Source of the DNA: Pseudomonas sp. Os17
Lineage (GTDB): Bacteria; Pseudomonadota; Gammaproteobacteria; Pseudomonadales; Pseudomonadaceae
DNA: 64,000 bases
Reading direction: 5' to 3'
Assembly (NCBI RefSeq): GCF_001547895.1
Contig: NZ_AP014627.1
Location: forward strand, 6,698,001 to 6,762,000
The translations under genes were made by a program, and so were the position numbers. The stretch's first letter is position 1. Every line of letters starts with the position of its first letter. Below the pieces are notes generated by a model, which was not told the DNA's origin, made no database searches, and saw only the letters and a program-made list of their open reading frames with translations. Positions 26,455-37,400 of this stretch are shown piece after piece.

Positions 26455-28310
26455 ATCCGCGCCTGTTGGAGCTGTACAACCAGGAACTGCACCACGTGCG
26501 CGAAAGCGCCGCGGAGTTCGCCAAGGAATACCCGAAGATCGCCAGCCGTCTGACCCTGTCGGGCATGGACTGCGCCGACCCTTATGTCGAGCGCCTGCTG
26601 GAGGGCTTCGCCTATCTGACGGCACGGGTTCAGCTCAAGCTCGATGCCGAGTACCCGACCTTCACCCACAACCTGCTGGAGATCGCCTACCCGCACTACC
26701 TGGCACCGACCCCGTCGATGACCGTGGTGCAATTGCAGGCCGATCCCGACGAAGGCTCCCTGAGCAGCGGCTTCACCCTGGAGCGCAACACCAGCCTGCG
26801 CGCCGCCCTGGGTCGCGACACCCAGACCTGCTGCGAATACCGCACCGCGCACCCGGTGACCCTGTGGCCGCTGCAAGTCACCCAGGCCGAGTACTTCGGC
26901 AACCCGGTGGCGGTGCTCGGGCGCCTGGCCGCCAGCGAGCCCAAGGCCAAGGCCGGGCTGCGCCTGACCCTGCGCACCGGCGCCGAACTGCCGTTCAACA
27001 GCCTGGCCCTGGAGCAGTTGCCGCTGTACCTCAACGGCAGCGACGAATTGCCGTTCCGTCTCTACGAGCAACTCCTGGGCAACGCCTGCGCGGTGTTCGC
27101 CCGGGCTCCGGGGGGCGACTGGGTCGAGCGCCTGCCCCAGGACGCCCTGCGCTCACGGGGGTTCGATGACCGCGACGCGGCGCTGCCGGTGGTGCCCCAG
27201 GCGTTCCAGGGCTACCGCCTGCTGCAGGAATACTTCGCCCTGCCCAACCGCTTCCTGTTCGTCGAGTTCGCCCAACTGGGCCGCGCGGTGCAACGTTGCG
27301 CCGGCCAGGAACTGGAGCTGATCGTGCTCTTCGAGCGCTTCGAGCAGAGCCTGGAAGGCAGCGTCGGCGCCGCCCAGTTCGTGCCGTTCTGCACCCCGGC
27401 GATCAACCTGTTTCCCAAGCGCCTGGACCGCATCCACCTGTCCGATCGGGTCAACGAGCACCATGTGATCGCCGACCGGACCCGACCGATGGATTTCGAA
27501 GTGCACTCGCTGAGCGCCATCAGCGGCCACGGCACCGGGCCGGAACAGCCGTTCCTGCCGTTCTACGCGGTGCGCGACCCGTCCCGCTACGGCCGCGACC
27601 AGGCCTACTACATCGTCCGCCGCGAGCCGCGGGTGCTGTCCAGCGACCAGCGCCGCAACGGTCCACGCTCGACCTACATCGGCAGCGAGTCGTTCGTCAG
27701 CCTGGTGGACAGCCGACAGGCGCCCTACCGCCACGACCTGCGCCAGCTCGGGGTCAGTGCCCTGTGCACCAACCGCGATCTGCCGCTGTTCATGAACGTG
27801 GGCAGTGGCAAGACCGATTTCACCCTGGCCGACAGCGCCCCGGTGCAGGCCATCCGCTGCCTGGCGGGACCGAGCCGGCCCCGGCCCAGCCACGCCCACG
27901 ACGGCAAGGCCTGGCGCCTGATCAGCCAGCTGTCGCTGAACTACCTGTCCCTGAGCGAACAGGGCCAGGGCGCGGCCGCCCTGCGCGAGCTGCTGCGCTT
28001 GTACGGCGACAGCAACGACGCGGCCCTGCAACTGCAGATCGAGGGCCTGCGGGACGTCAGCAGCAAGGCGGTGACCCGGCGCCTGCCGATGCCCGGGCCG
28101 ATCGTCTTTGGCCGGGGCCTGGAGATCACCCTGGAATTCGATGAAAACGCGTTTCGCGGCACCGGGGTGTTCCTGCTCGGTGCGGTCTTCGAGCGCTTCC
28201 TGGCACGTTACGTGTCGATCAACAGTTTTACCGAGACGGTGATCCGTACCACCGAACGCGGCGAGATCATGCGATGGAAAGCCAAGCCCGGACGGCGTCC
28301 GACTCTTTGA
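26451..28310 (+). CDS. tssF: T6SS baseplate protein TssF
   Basis: TssF, with TssG, forms the baseplate wedge. The 619-aa reading starts at the ATG at 26451, behind GGAGG and overlapping the tssE stop. It opens with [22 protein letters not shown] and contains [23 protein letters not shown] and FPKRLDRI, the usual TssF features. The C-terminus overlaps tssG by 37 bases. Confidence 0.96.
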   Translation: MNPRLLELYNQELHHVRESAAEFAKEYPKIASRLTLSGMDCADPYVERLLEGFAYLTARVQLKLDAEYPTFTHNLLEIAYPHYLAPTPSMTVVQLQADPDEGSLSSGFTLERNTSLRAALGRDTQTCCEYRTAHPVTLWPLQVTQAEYFGNPVAVLGRLAASEPKAKAGLRLTLRTGAELPFNSLALEQLPLYLNGSDELPFRLYEQLLGNACAVFARAPGGDWVERLPQDALRSRGFDDRDAALPVVPQAFQGYRLLQEYFALPNRFLFVEFAQLGRAVQRCAGQELELIVLFERFEQSLEGSVGAAQFVPFCTPAINLFPKRLDRIHLSDRVNEHHVIADRTRPMDFEVHSLSAISGHGTGPEQPFLPFYAVRDPSRYGRDQAYYIVRREPRVLSSDQRRNGPRSTYIGSESFVSLVDSRQAPYRHDLRQLGVSALCTNRDLPLFMNVGSGKTDFTLADSAPVQAIRCLAGPSRPRPSHAHDGKAWRLISQLSLNYLSLSEQGQGAAALRELLRLYGDSNDAALQLQIEGLRDVSSKAVTRRLPMPGPIVFGRGLEITLEFDENAFRGTGVFLLGAVFERFLARYVSINSFTETVIRTTERGEIMRWKAKPGRRPTL

Positions 28311-29326
28311 ATACGCTGACGGCGATGCACGCCGAGCCCTGGGAGTACGACTTCTTCCAGGCCCTGCGGCGTATCGAATGCCTGTCGCCGCAACTGCCGC
28401 GCTTCGGTCACTCCCTGCGCCTGGCGGACGATCCTCTGCGCCTGGGCCAGCAGGCCGACTGCACCTTCGCCCCCTCGACCCTGGCTTCGGTGACCCCCGG
28501 CAGCGACGGCGCGACCACGCGCCTGGAGCAGTTCTTCTTCGGCCTCGGCGGGCCCAACGGCCCCTTGCCGCTGCACATCACCGAGTACGTGCGCGAGCGC
28601 CAGCGCAACAACGCCGACAGCACCAGCAAGCGCTTTCTCGATGTGTTCCACCATCGCCTGCTGAGCCTGTTCTACCGGGCCTGGGCCGAAGCCCGGCCAA
28701 CGGTGAGCCATGACCGCCCGGACGACGACTATTGGTCCGCGCGCCTCGCCGCCCTGAGTGGCCGGGGCATGCCCAGCCTGCTCAGGCAGGGGCTGATCCC
28801 CGACACCGCCAAGCTGCACTACAGCGGCCATCTGGCGGCCCAGACCCGCTACCCCGACGGCCTGCGGGCGATCATCGGCGAGTACTTCGGCCTGCCGGTG
28901 GCGATCGAGGAATACGTCGGCCAGTGGCTGGAGCTGCCCGAGCGCAGCCGGCTCGGGGTGCAGTCCCACCAGCTGGGGGTGGACTTCTGCCTGGGCAGCC
29001 ACGTCTGGGACCGCCAGCACAAATTCCGCATCCGCCTGGGTCCGCTCAAGCTCGACGAGTACCTGGGGATGCTGCCCGACGGCCAGCAGTTCAAGGAACT
29101 GGTGGCCTGGGTCGCCGAATACCTGGGGCATGAACTGGACTGGGACCTGAACCTGGTCCTGCTCAAGGACGAAGTGCCCAAGCTGCAACTCAACGGCCGC
29201 CAGCGCCTGGGTTTCAACACCTGGCTCGGTCAACCCGGCAGTGATGCCAAGGACCTCATTCTGGCCCGGCACTACGCCGATCAGGCCACTACCACACGTA
29301 CACCAAGGAGCACAGAGCATGGGTGA
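28274..29326 (+). CDS. tssG: T6SS baseplate protein TssG
   Basis: TssG completes the TssF2-TssG wedge. The 350-aa protein has the N-terminal WEYDFFQALRRIE motif, FFGLGGPNGPLPLHITEY, and QFKELVAWVAEYLG near the C-terminus. It starts inside tssF and ends inside the first codons of clpV, so the three genes are coupled. Confidence 0.96.
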   Translation: MESQARTASDSLNTLTAMHAEPWEYDFFQALRRIECLSPQLPRFGHSLRLADDPLRLGQQADCTFAPSTLASVTPGSDGATTRLEQFFFGLGGPNGPLPLHITEYVRERQRNNADSTSKRFLDVFHHRLLSLFYRAWAEARPTVSHDRPDDDYWSARLAALSGRGMPSLLRQGLIPDTAKLHYSGHLAAQTRYPDGLRAIIGEYFGLPVAIEEYVGQWLELPERSRLGVQSHQLGVDFCLGSHVWDRQHKFRIRLGPLKLDEYLGMLPDGQQFKELVAWVAEYLGHELDWDLNLVLLKDEVPKLQLNGRQRLGFNTWLGQPGSDAKDLILARHYADQATTTRTPRSTEHG

Positions 29327-31994
29327 AATCAGTCGCGCGGCGCTGTTCGGCAAACTCAACAGCGTTGCCTACAAAGCCATCGAAGCCGCCACGGTCTTCT
29401 GCAAACTGCGGGGCAACCCCTATGTGGAACTGGCCCACTGGCTGCACCAGTTGCTGCAACTTGCGGACTCGGACCTGCACCGCATCATCCGCCAGTTCAA
29501 CCTGGAGCCGGCGCGCCTGGCCAAGGACCTGACCGAAGCCCTGGACCGCCTGCCACGGGGCTCGACCTCGATCACCGACCTGTCGTCCCACGTCGAGGAA
29601 GCCGTGGAGCGCGGCTGGGTCTACGGCAGCCTGATGTTCGGCGAAAGCCAGGTGCGCACCGGCTATCTGGTGATCGGCATCCTCAAGACCCCGAGCCTGC
29701 GCCACGCGCTGCTGGGGCTGTCCCGGGAGTTCGACAAGATCAAGGTCGAAACCCTGTGCGAACGCTTTGACGAATACATCGGCGACTCGCCGGAAAACGC
29801 CCTCGGCGCCAGCGACGGCTTCAATGCCGGGGCGGTGCCCGGCGAAGCCAGCGGCGCCATGGCCCCCAGCGCCCTGGGCAAGCAGGAAGCCTTGAAGCGC
29901 TTCACCGTCGACCTCACCGAGCAGGCCCGCAGCGGCAAGCTCGACCCGATCGTCGGCCGTGACGAAGAGATCCGCCAACTGGTGGACATCCTCATGCGCC
30001 GCCGGCAGAACAACCCGATCCTCACCGGCGAGGCCGGGGTCGGCAAGACCGCGGTGGTGGAAGGCTTCGCCCTGCGCATCGTCGCCGGCGACGTGCCGCC
30101 CGCGCTCAAGGACGTCGAGCTGCGCAGCCTCGACGTCGGCCTGCTGCAGGCCGGCGCCAGCATGAAGGGCGAGTTCGAACAGCGCCTGCGCCAGGTCATC
30201 GAAGACGTCCAGGCCTCGCCCAAGCCGATCATCCTGTTCATCGACGAAGCCCACACCCTGGTGGGCGCCGGTGGCGCCGCCGGCACCGGCGACGCGGCCA
30301 ACCTGCTCAAACCCGCCCTGGCCCGCGGCACCCTGCGCACCGTGGCCGCCACCACCTGGGCCGAGTACAAGAAGCACATCGAGAAAGACCCGGCCCTGAC
30401 CCGGCGCTTCCAGGTGGTGCAAGTGGCCGAGCCTTCGGAAGACAAGGCGCTGCTGATGATGCGCGGCGTGGCCTCGACCATGGAACAGCACCATCAGGTG
30501 CAGATCCTCGACGAAGCCCTGGAAGCCTCGGTCAAGCTGTCCCACCGCTACATTCCGGCGCGCCAGCTGCCGGACAAATCCGTGAGCCTGCTGGACACCG
30601 CCTGCGCCCGCGTCGCCATCAGCCTGCACGCGGTGCCGGCCGAAGTGGACGACAGCCGCCGGCGCATCGAGGCCCTGGAAACCGAGCTGCAGATCATCGC
30701 CCGGGAACAGGCGATCGGCGTGGCCATCGGCAACCGTCAGGTCAACAGCGAGAACCTCCTGGCCGCCGAGCGCGAGCGCCTGGCCGAGCTGGAAAGCCGC
30801 TGGGCGCAAGAGAAGACCCTGGTCGACGAACTGCTGGCGACCCGCGCCCAACTGCGCGAGAACGTCGGCCTGGTGGACAGCGACGTCGGCGACGACAGCC
30901 ACGGCCTGCGCGAGAAGCTGGTGGACCTGCAGCAGCGCCTGAGCGCCCTGCAGGGCGAAACCCCGTTGATCCTGCCGACCGTGGATTATCAGGCGGTGGC
31001 CTCGGTGGTCGCCGACTGGACCGGGATTCCGGTGGGGCGCATGGCCCGCAACGAGCTGGAAACCGTGCTCAACCTCGACCAGCACCTGAAGAAGCGCATC
31101 ATCGGCCAGGACCACGCCCTGCAGATGATCGCCAAGCGCATCCAGACCTCCCGCGCCGGCCTCGACAACCCGAACAAGCCGATTGGCGTGTTCATGCTGG
31201 CGGGCACCTCCGGGGTGGGCAAGACCGAAACCGCCCTGGCCCTGGCCGAAGCCATGTACGGCGGCGAGCAGAACGTCATCACCATCAACATGAGCGAGTT
31301 CCAGGAAGCCCACACCGTGTCCACCCTCAAGGGCGCCCCGCCAGGCTACGTCGGCTACGGCGAAGGCGGCGTGCTCACCGAAGCGGTGCGACGCAAGCCC
31401 TACAGCGTGGTGCTGCTGGACGAGGTGGAAAAGGCCCACCCGGACGTGCACGAGATCTTCTTCCAGGTGTTCGACAAGGGCGTCATGGAAGACGGCGAAG
31501 GCCGCATGATCGACTTCAAGAACACCCTGATCCTGCTCACCACCAACGCCGGCACCGAGCTGATCGCCAACGTCTGCAAGAACCCGCAGGCGGTGCCCGA
31601 GCCCGAGGAAATCGCCAAGGCCCTGCGCCAGCCGTTGCTGGAGATCTTCCCGCCGGCGCTGCTGGGACGCCTGGTGACCATCCCCTACTACCCGCTCAGC
31701 GACGAGATGCTCAAGGCGATCACCCGCCTGCAACTGGGGCGGATCAAGAAGCGCGTGGAAAGCACCCACAAGGTGGATTTCGACTTCGACGACGCGGTCA
31801 TCGACCTGATCGTCTCGCGCTGCACCGAGACCGAAAGCGGCGGGCGGATGATCGACGCCATCCTGACCAACAGCCTGTTGCCGGACATGAGCCGCGAGTT
31901 CCTCACCCGCATGCTCGAAGGCAAGGCACTGGCCGGGGTGCGCATCAGCCAGCGCGACAACGAACTGCACTACGACTTCAGCGAAACAAACTAG
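29319..31994 (+). CDS. clpV: T6SS sheath-recycling ATPase ClpV
   Basis: ClpV is the AAA+ unfoldase that disassembles contracted TssBC sheaths. The 891-aa reading starts at the ATG at 29319 (MGEISRAALFGKLN) with CAAGGAG upstream. It has an N-terminal sheath-binding domain (about 1-160), Walker A GEAGVGKT near 237 with Walker B FIDEAHTL, a ClpB-like middle segment (about 430-540), and a second Walker A GTSGVGKT near 629 with LLDEVEKAHPD. All catalytic motifs are intact. It is the last gene of the rightward core operon. Confidence 0.97.
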   Translation: MGEISRAALFGKLNSVAYKAIEAATVFCKLRGNPYVELAHWLHQLLQLADSDLHRIIRQFNLEPARLAKDLTEALDRLPRGSTSITDLSSHVEEAVERGWVYGSLMFGESQVRTGYLVIGILKTPSLRHALLGLSREFDKIKVETLCERFDEYIGDSPENALGASDGFNAGAVPGEASGAMAPSALGKQEALKRFTVDLTEQARSGKLDPIVGRDEEIRQLVDILMRRRQNNPILTGEAGVGKTAVVEGFALRIVAGDVPPALKDVELRSLDVGLLQAGASMKGEFEQRLRQVIEDVQASPKPIILFIDEAHTLVGAGGAAGTGDAANLLKPALARGTLRTVAATTWAEYKKHIEKDPALTRRFQVVQVAEPSEDKALLMMRGVASTMEQHHQVQILDEALEASVKLSHRYIPARQLPDKSVSLLDTACARVAISLHAVPAEVDDSRRRIEALETELQIIAREQAIGVAIGNRQVNSENLLAAERERLAELESRWAQEKTLVDELLATRAQLRENVGLVDSDVGDDSHGLREKLVDLQQRLSALQGETPLILPTVDYQAVASVVADWTGIPVGRMARNELETVLNLDQHLKKRIIGQDHALQMIAKRIQTSRAGLDNPNKPIGVFMLAGTSGVGKTETALALAEAMYGGEQNVITINMSEFQEAHTVSTLKGAPPGYVGYGEGGVLTEAVRRKPYSVVLLDEVEKAHPDVHEIFFQVFDKGVMEDGEGRMIDFKNTLILLTTNAGTELIANVCKNPQAVPEPEEIAKALRQPLLEIFPPALLGRLVTIPYYPLSDEMLKAITRLQLGRIKKRVESTHKVDFDFDDAVIDLIVSRCTETESGGRMIDAILTNSLLPDMSREFLTRMLEGKALAGVRISQRDNELHYDFSETN

Positions 31995-31999
31995 GGGTC

Positions 32000-32052
32000 A
32001 GCTGCAAGCTCCAAGCTCCAAGCTTGTAGCTAGCCACTTGCAGCTTGCAGCT
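32000..32052. repeat. GCAAGCT-type inverted repeat, copy 1
   Basis: AGCTGCAAGCT at 32000-32010 is a perfect inverted copy of AGCTTGCAGCT at 32042-32052, with further GCAAGCT-like units between. It lies between clpV and vgrG. The same repeat family recurs at 48703-48776, 55576-55659 and 56521-56598. Confidence 0.8.
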
Positions 32053-32078
32053 GCTTTTATCCTCCACCGAGACTGACG

Positions 32079-34016
32079 ATGTTATTTCAGCAATCCACAC
32101 GACTGGCACAGGTCAACTGCCCCCTGGGACCGGACGTCCTGCTGCTCAAGAGCATGGGCGGCGGCGAGGAGCTGGGGCGGTTGTTCGACTACCAGCTGCA
32201 ACTGACCTCCAGTGACGCCAACATCGACCTCAACCAGTTGCTGGGCAAGCCCATGGGCCTCAGCGTGCAGCTGGACGGCGGTGGCCAGCGGCACTTCCAC
32301 GGCATCGTCGCGCGCTGCAGCCAGAACATCGACAGCGGCCAGTTCGCCAGCTACCAGGTCACCCTGCGGCCCTGGCTGTGGCTGCTCAGCCGCACCTCCG
32401 ATTGCCGGATTTTCCAGCACCTGAGCATCCCGCAGATCATCAAGCAGGTGTTCCGCGACCTGGGCTTTTCCGATTTCGAAGACGCCCTCAGCCGCCCCTA
32501 CCGGGAGTGGGAGTACTGCGTGCAGTACCGCGAAACCAGCTTCGATTTCGTCAGCCGGCTGATGGAGCAGGAAGGCATCTACTACTTCTTCCGCCACGAG
32601 AAGGACCGCCACGTGCTGGTGCTGGCCGACGCCTATGGCGCCCACAGCAGCGTGCCCGGCTATGCCACCGTGCCCTACTACCCACGGGACGAGCAGCAGC
32701 GCGAGCGCGACCACATGTTCGACTGGCACCTGGCCCAGGAGGTGCAGCCGGGCTCGCTGGAACTCAACGACTACGATTTCCAGCGCCCCAGCGCGCGCAT
32801 CGACGTGCGCTCGGCCATGCCCCGGCCCCACGCCGCCGGCGACTACCCGCTGTATGACTACCCGGGCACCTACGTGCAAAGCAGCGACGGCGAGCACTAC
32901 GCGCAGACCCGCATCGAAGCCCTGCAGAGCCTGCACGAGCGCATCGAGCTCAGCGGCAACGCGCGGGGCCTGGGCGTGGGCAACCTGTTCACCCTCAGCG
33001 GTTTCAGCCGCCAGGACCAGAACCGCGAATACCTGATCGTCGGCATCCGCTACTACGTGGTCCAGGAGAGCCTGGAAACCGGCGGTGGTGGCGGCTCGGC
33101 GCAGTTCGAAAGCCACCTGACCTGCATCGATGCCCAGCAGAGCTTCCGGCCCCTGGCCAGCACCCACAAGCCGATGGTCCAGGGCCCGCAGACCGCGCGG
33201 GTGGTGGGCCCGGCCGGGGAGGAGATCTGGACCGACCAGTACGGCCGGGTCAAGGTGCACTTCCACTGGGACCGCCACGACCAGTCCAACGAAAACAGCT
33301 CGTGCTGGATTCGCGTGTCCCAGGCCTGGGCCGGGAAGAACTGGGGCTCGATGCAGATCCCGCGCATCGGCCAGGAAGTGATCGTCAGCTTCCTCGAAGG
33401 CGACCCCGACCGCCCGATCATCACCGGCCGGGTGTACAACGCCGAGCAGACCGTGCCCTACGACCTGCCGGCCAACGCCACCCAGAGCGGCATGAAGAGC
33501 CGGTCGAGCAAGGGCGGCAGCCCGGCCAACTTCAACGAAATCCGCATGGAAGACAAAAAGGGCGCCGAGCAGCTGTACATCCACGCCGAGCGCAACCAGG
33601 ACATCGTGGTCGAGGTCAACGAAAGCCACTCGGTGGGCAACAACCGCAACAAGAGCATCGGCCACGACGAGTACGTGACCATCGGCAACAAGCGCACGCG
33701 CATCGTCCAGCACGTGGATGAGCTGACGGTGGGCGAGAAGAAGCTCGACAGCATCGGCCAGAGCTACGTGATCGAGGTCGGCGAACGCCTGCGCCTGGTG
33801 TGCGGGGCCAGCATCCTGGAGCTCAATGCCAGCGGCCAGATCAACCTGTGCGGGGTCAACATCAGCGTGCATGCCTCGGCCGATGCCGAGATCAATACCG
33901 GTGGCGTGCTGCACCTGAACAACGGCGGCGGCCCGGGCACCACCACCGAGGGCCAGGGTGTGCAGGGCGCCATCAGCGCCAAGGCCAAAGCCCCCTTTTC
34001 CGCCCCCAAAGGCTAA
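32079..34016 (+). CDS. vgrG: T6SS spike protein VgrG
   Basis: VgrG trimers form the puncturing spike on the Hcp tube. The 645-aa protein has the gp27-like part (about 1-370), the gp5 OB-fold (WTDQYGRVKVHFHWDRHDQ, IRVSQAWAGKNWGSMQIPR, GQEVIVSFLEGDPDRPIITG) and a beta-helix needle with regular EVGERLRLVCGASILEL-type repeats. The C-terminal tail of about 40 residues is Gly/Ala-rich and has no enzymatic extension, so this spike relies on the PAAR-Rhs protein encoded next to it for its payload. Confidence 0.96.
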   Translation: MLFQQSTRLAQVNCPLGPDVLLLKSMGGGEELGRLFDYQLQLTSSDANIDLNQLLGKPMGLSVQLDGGGQRHFHGIVARCSQNIDSGQFASYQVTLRPWLWLLSRTSDCRIFQHLSIPQIIKQVFRDLGFSDFEDALSRPYREWEYCVQYRETSFDFVSRLMEQEGIYYFFRHEKDRHVLVLADAYGAHSSVPGYATVPYYPRDEQQRERDHMFDWHLAQEVQPGSLELNDYDFQRPSARIDVRSAMPRPHAAGDYPLYDYPGTYVQSSDGEHYAQTRIEALQSLHERIELSGNARGLGVGNLFTLSGFSRQDQNREYLIVGIRYYVVQESLETGGGGGSAQFESHLTCIDAQQSFRPLASTHKPMVQGPQTARVVGPAGEEIWTDQYGRVKVHFHWDRHDQSNENSSCWIRVSQAWAGKNWGSMQIPRIGQEVIVSFLEGDPDRPIITGRVYNAEQTVPYDLPANATQSGMKSRSSKGGSPANFNEIRMEDKKGAEQLYIHAERNQDIVVEVNESHSVGNNRNKSIGHDEYVTIGNKRTRIVQHVDELTVGEKKLDSIGQSYVIEVGERLRLVCGASILELNASGQINLCGVNISVHASADAEINTGGVLHLNNGGGPGTTTEGQGVQGAISAKAKAPFSAPKG

Positions 34017-34034
34017 CGAACGGATGCCCATGCC

Positions 34035-34460
34035 ATGACCTATCGCCTCAATGAATTGCAGTTCCAGCCCCCTGCCGGCGAACTGCAGGACGCCTCGATC
34101 AACATCCTCAAGTTCCCGGCCCTGGGCACTTCGCTGATCGTCAGCCGCAGCCTGCTGGGCGACGGCGAAACCCTGGAGAGCAGCCTGGCCAGCCAGCTGC
34201 AGCGGCTGGAACAGCAAGTGCAGGAACTGCGGGTCAAGGGTCCGCAGCCGGTGCTGCTGGGCCCGGCCCAGGACATTCCGGGCCTGGAGCTGCTCAGCCA
34301 GTTCAGCAAGGGCAGCGAAAAGGTGTTCCAGTTCCAGCTGGCCCTGGTGCTGCCGGGCACCCGGCAGATGCTCGCCATGAGCTACGTCAAGGCGCAGAAA
34401 CTCGGCGACGCCGAAGCCGCGCATTGGGCGCAGATCAAGCACAGCCTGGTGCTGGGCTGA
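34035..34460 (+). CDS. Eag-type effector chaperone (DUF1795/DcrB)
   Basis: Proteins of this family (EagR/EagT6) bind the hydrophobic N-terminal helices of PAAR effectors and load them on VgrG. The 141-aa sequence (MTYRLNELQFQPPAGELQDASINILKFP) has the DUF1795 start and a central SEKVFQFQLALVLPG strand. It lies 18 bases after vgrG and 9 before a PAAR-Rhs gene with N-terminal membrane helices, exactly the context expected. Confidence 0.88.
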   Translation: MTYRLNELQFQPPAGELQDASINILKFPALGTSLIVSRSLLGDGETLESSLASQLQRLEQQVQELRVKGPQPVLLGPAQDIPGLELLSQFSKGSEKVFQFQLALVLPGTRQMLAMSYVKAQKLGDAEAAHWAQIKHSLVLG

Positions 34461-34469
34461 GACCGGGGC

Positions 34470-37400
34470 ATGTCTGACGCGCTGTGGGCCGCCCGACTGG
34501 GCGACGGGCTGGAACACACCTCGATGATGGCCGACATCCTCGGCGGTGTGCTGGAGGTGGCGGCCAACGTCGCCATCGGCGCCCTGGCGACCATGGCGGT
34601 GGCCGCGGCGGCGGGCATCACCGTGGCCACCGGCGGCCTCGGTGCCTGCGTACTGGGGCTGGTGGTGGGCGTGGTGGTCGGCGTGGTCATGAGCAAGACC
34701 GGCGCCGACAAGGGCCTGAGCAATTTATGCGAGGGCTTCGCCAATGCCCTGTTCCCGCCCTCGATCCAGGCCACCATTGCCAGCGGCTCGAAAAAGGTCC
34801 TGACCAACAACAAACCGGCGGCCCGCGCGGCCGGTATCGCCCCGCCGTCGCAGATCAGCGGCGACGGCGCCGAGGAAGGCGAAGCCACCGACACCCCTTC
34901 GGCCACCCCGGAGGAAGGCCCGGGCTTTCTCGACATGGCCAAGGAATTCTTCTCGCAGATGTGGCGGCCCACCGTGGCCTCCCCGGCGCCCGGCTCGCAG
35001 ACCAAGGAACTGGACCTGGTGACCTGCACCAAGCACCCGCCGATGCCCCTGCAGTACCTGGCCGAAGGCTCGGAAAAGGTCAGCATCGACGGCCAGCCGG
35101 CGGTGCGCAGCGGTGACCGCAGCACCTGCGACGCCAAGGTGGTATCCGCCGGACCGATCTCCCCCGACGTGACCATCGGTGGCGGCTCGGTGGTGGTGCG
35201 CGAGATCCGCAGCGGCAAGACCCCGGGGGTTGGCCTGGCGGTGAGCGCGCTGATGATGCTCAAGGGCGGCAAGGGCAAGTTCCTCAGCAACCTGCCGTGC
35301 ATGCTGATGGCCGGGGTCAATTCGTTTGTCGTCAGCCAGGCGACCAATGCGCTGACCCAGGCTATCGCCGGGTCGCCGAATCCGGTGCATGCCGCGACCG
35401 GGGCCAAGGTGCTAGGTGGCGAGGATGACCTGGACTTCGTCCTCCCCGGCATGCTGCCGATCACCTGGCAGCGCTTCTACAACAGTCGCGATGAACGCCA
35501 GGACGGCCTGTTCGGGACCGGCTGGAGCGTGCCCTTCGAAGTCAGCGTACAGATCGAGACGCATCCCGAGGGAGGCGAACGGCTGCTTTACACCGATGAG
35601 CAGGGACGCCAGATCGACATGGGCTCGATTGCTCCGGGTGGCGCCATGTTCAGCCCCGGAACCGGCCTGAGCGTAAGGCGCAATACCGATGGCCGCTTGC
35701 TGATCGAAAGCAGCGATGGCGTGTATCGGCTGTTCGAGCCCAGCCCCGGCAACCCGTTGCGACTGCGCCTGAGCCTGCTGGGGGATCGCAACGACAACCG
35801 GATCCATCTCGAATACGACCCGAGTGGACGCATCACCCGCCTGCGGGACAGTTTCGACCTGCTCCAGGTGGAGCTGATTCCCAGCAACCAATGGCCAGGA
35901 CGGCTGGCGCGGATCGAGCGGCTGCACGCCGACCAGCAGCGCGAGGTCCTGGCCAGTTATGACTACGATACCCAGGGCAATCTCGTCCAGGTGCGCGATA
36001 CCAGTGGCCAAGTCAGCCGACGCTTTGCCTATGACCCGCAGCGGCGCATGGTGGAGCATCAACTGCCCACCGGCTTGCGTTGTTTTTATGCCTGGGCCCG
36101 GGTCGATGAGCGCGAATGGCGCGTAGTCCGGCACTGGACCGACGCCGGTGACGAGTACCATTTCGACTACGACCTGCAAGCCGGTATTACCCGCATCACC
36201 GATGGTCTGCAGCGTCAGAGCCTGCGCAAATGGAACCCTCAGCACCAGATCACCGAATACCAGGACAAGCTTGGCCAGGTCTGGCGGTTCCAGTGGAACG
36301 AAGAGCGCCAGTTACTCGGCGCCACGGACCCGCAAGGCGGCCAGTACCAGTACGGCTACGACGAAACCGGCAACCTGTGTAGCCATATCGATCCCCTGGG
36401 CCGCAACGAATCGACCCTGTGGCTTGAGCATTGGTCGCTGCCGCTGACAGAAACCGATGCCGCCGGCAACAGCTGGAGCTACCAGTACGACAAGCGTGGC
36501 AATTGCATTGGCGAAACCGACCCGCTGGGCAATAGCACCCGCTATCGCTACGACCATCATGGGCGGGTGGTGGAAATCATCGATGCCGGTGGCAAGCGCA
36601 AGCAACTGACCTGGAATGACCTGGGCCAGTTACTCAAATACGTCGACTGCTCGGGCTACCCCACACGTTTCAGTTATGACCGCCACGGCTATCTTCAGGT
36701 GGCGACCGATGCCCTCGGTGAGCGCCAGACCTTCGAACACGACCCACAGGGGCGCCTGCTAAGCATTCAACTGGCCGACGGCCGCATCGAGCAGTACCAG
36801 CGCAACACCGCCGGTCAATTGCTTTGCTACACCGATCCGGCGGGACACAGCAGCCGCTACGAATACGATCGGCGCGGCAAGCTCCAGGTGCGCATCGATG
36901 CCCATGGCCGGCGCGTCCACTTCACCTACGACACTTACGGGCGCCTGCAGACGCTGACCAACGAGAACGCCGAGAGCTACCGCTTCACCTGGGACGCCGC
37001 CGATCGACTGCTGGAGCAGCGCGACCTCGACGGCAGTGCTCGGCGTTTTGCCTACGACCCCCTGGATAACGCCGTCAGGATGGAGTTCGCCCCAGCGCCC
37101 CAGGACGGTGATTCAGCCTCACCCCCCAGCCCCCCTATCGTCCACCTGTTCGAACGCGATGCGGTGGGGCGCATGGTCGCCAAGGTCACCGACGATGGCC
37201 GCAGCGAGTACCTCTACGACCCGCTGAATCAACTACTCGGCGCCACCTTCACCGACCAGCATGGCCAGAGCCGCTCATTGGGCTTTACCTACAATGCCCT
37301 GGGCCAGCTTCTGACGGAGCAAAGCGCAGCGGGTGAGTTGCGCCACCATTACGACGAACTGGGCAACTTGACCCAGACCCAACTGGCCGATGGGCGCTGG

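Noticed and set aside
29289..31970. 893-aa open frame antisense to clpV
   Set aside because: It mirrors the strongly biased third codon positions of clpV; its sequence is low-complexity Ala/Gly/Val/His/Gln-rich with no motifs, typical of high-GC shadows.
32082..34517. 811-aa open frame antisense to vgrG and eag
   Set aside because: It is a composition-driven shadow spanning two real genes, with no domain or start signal.
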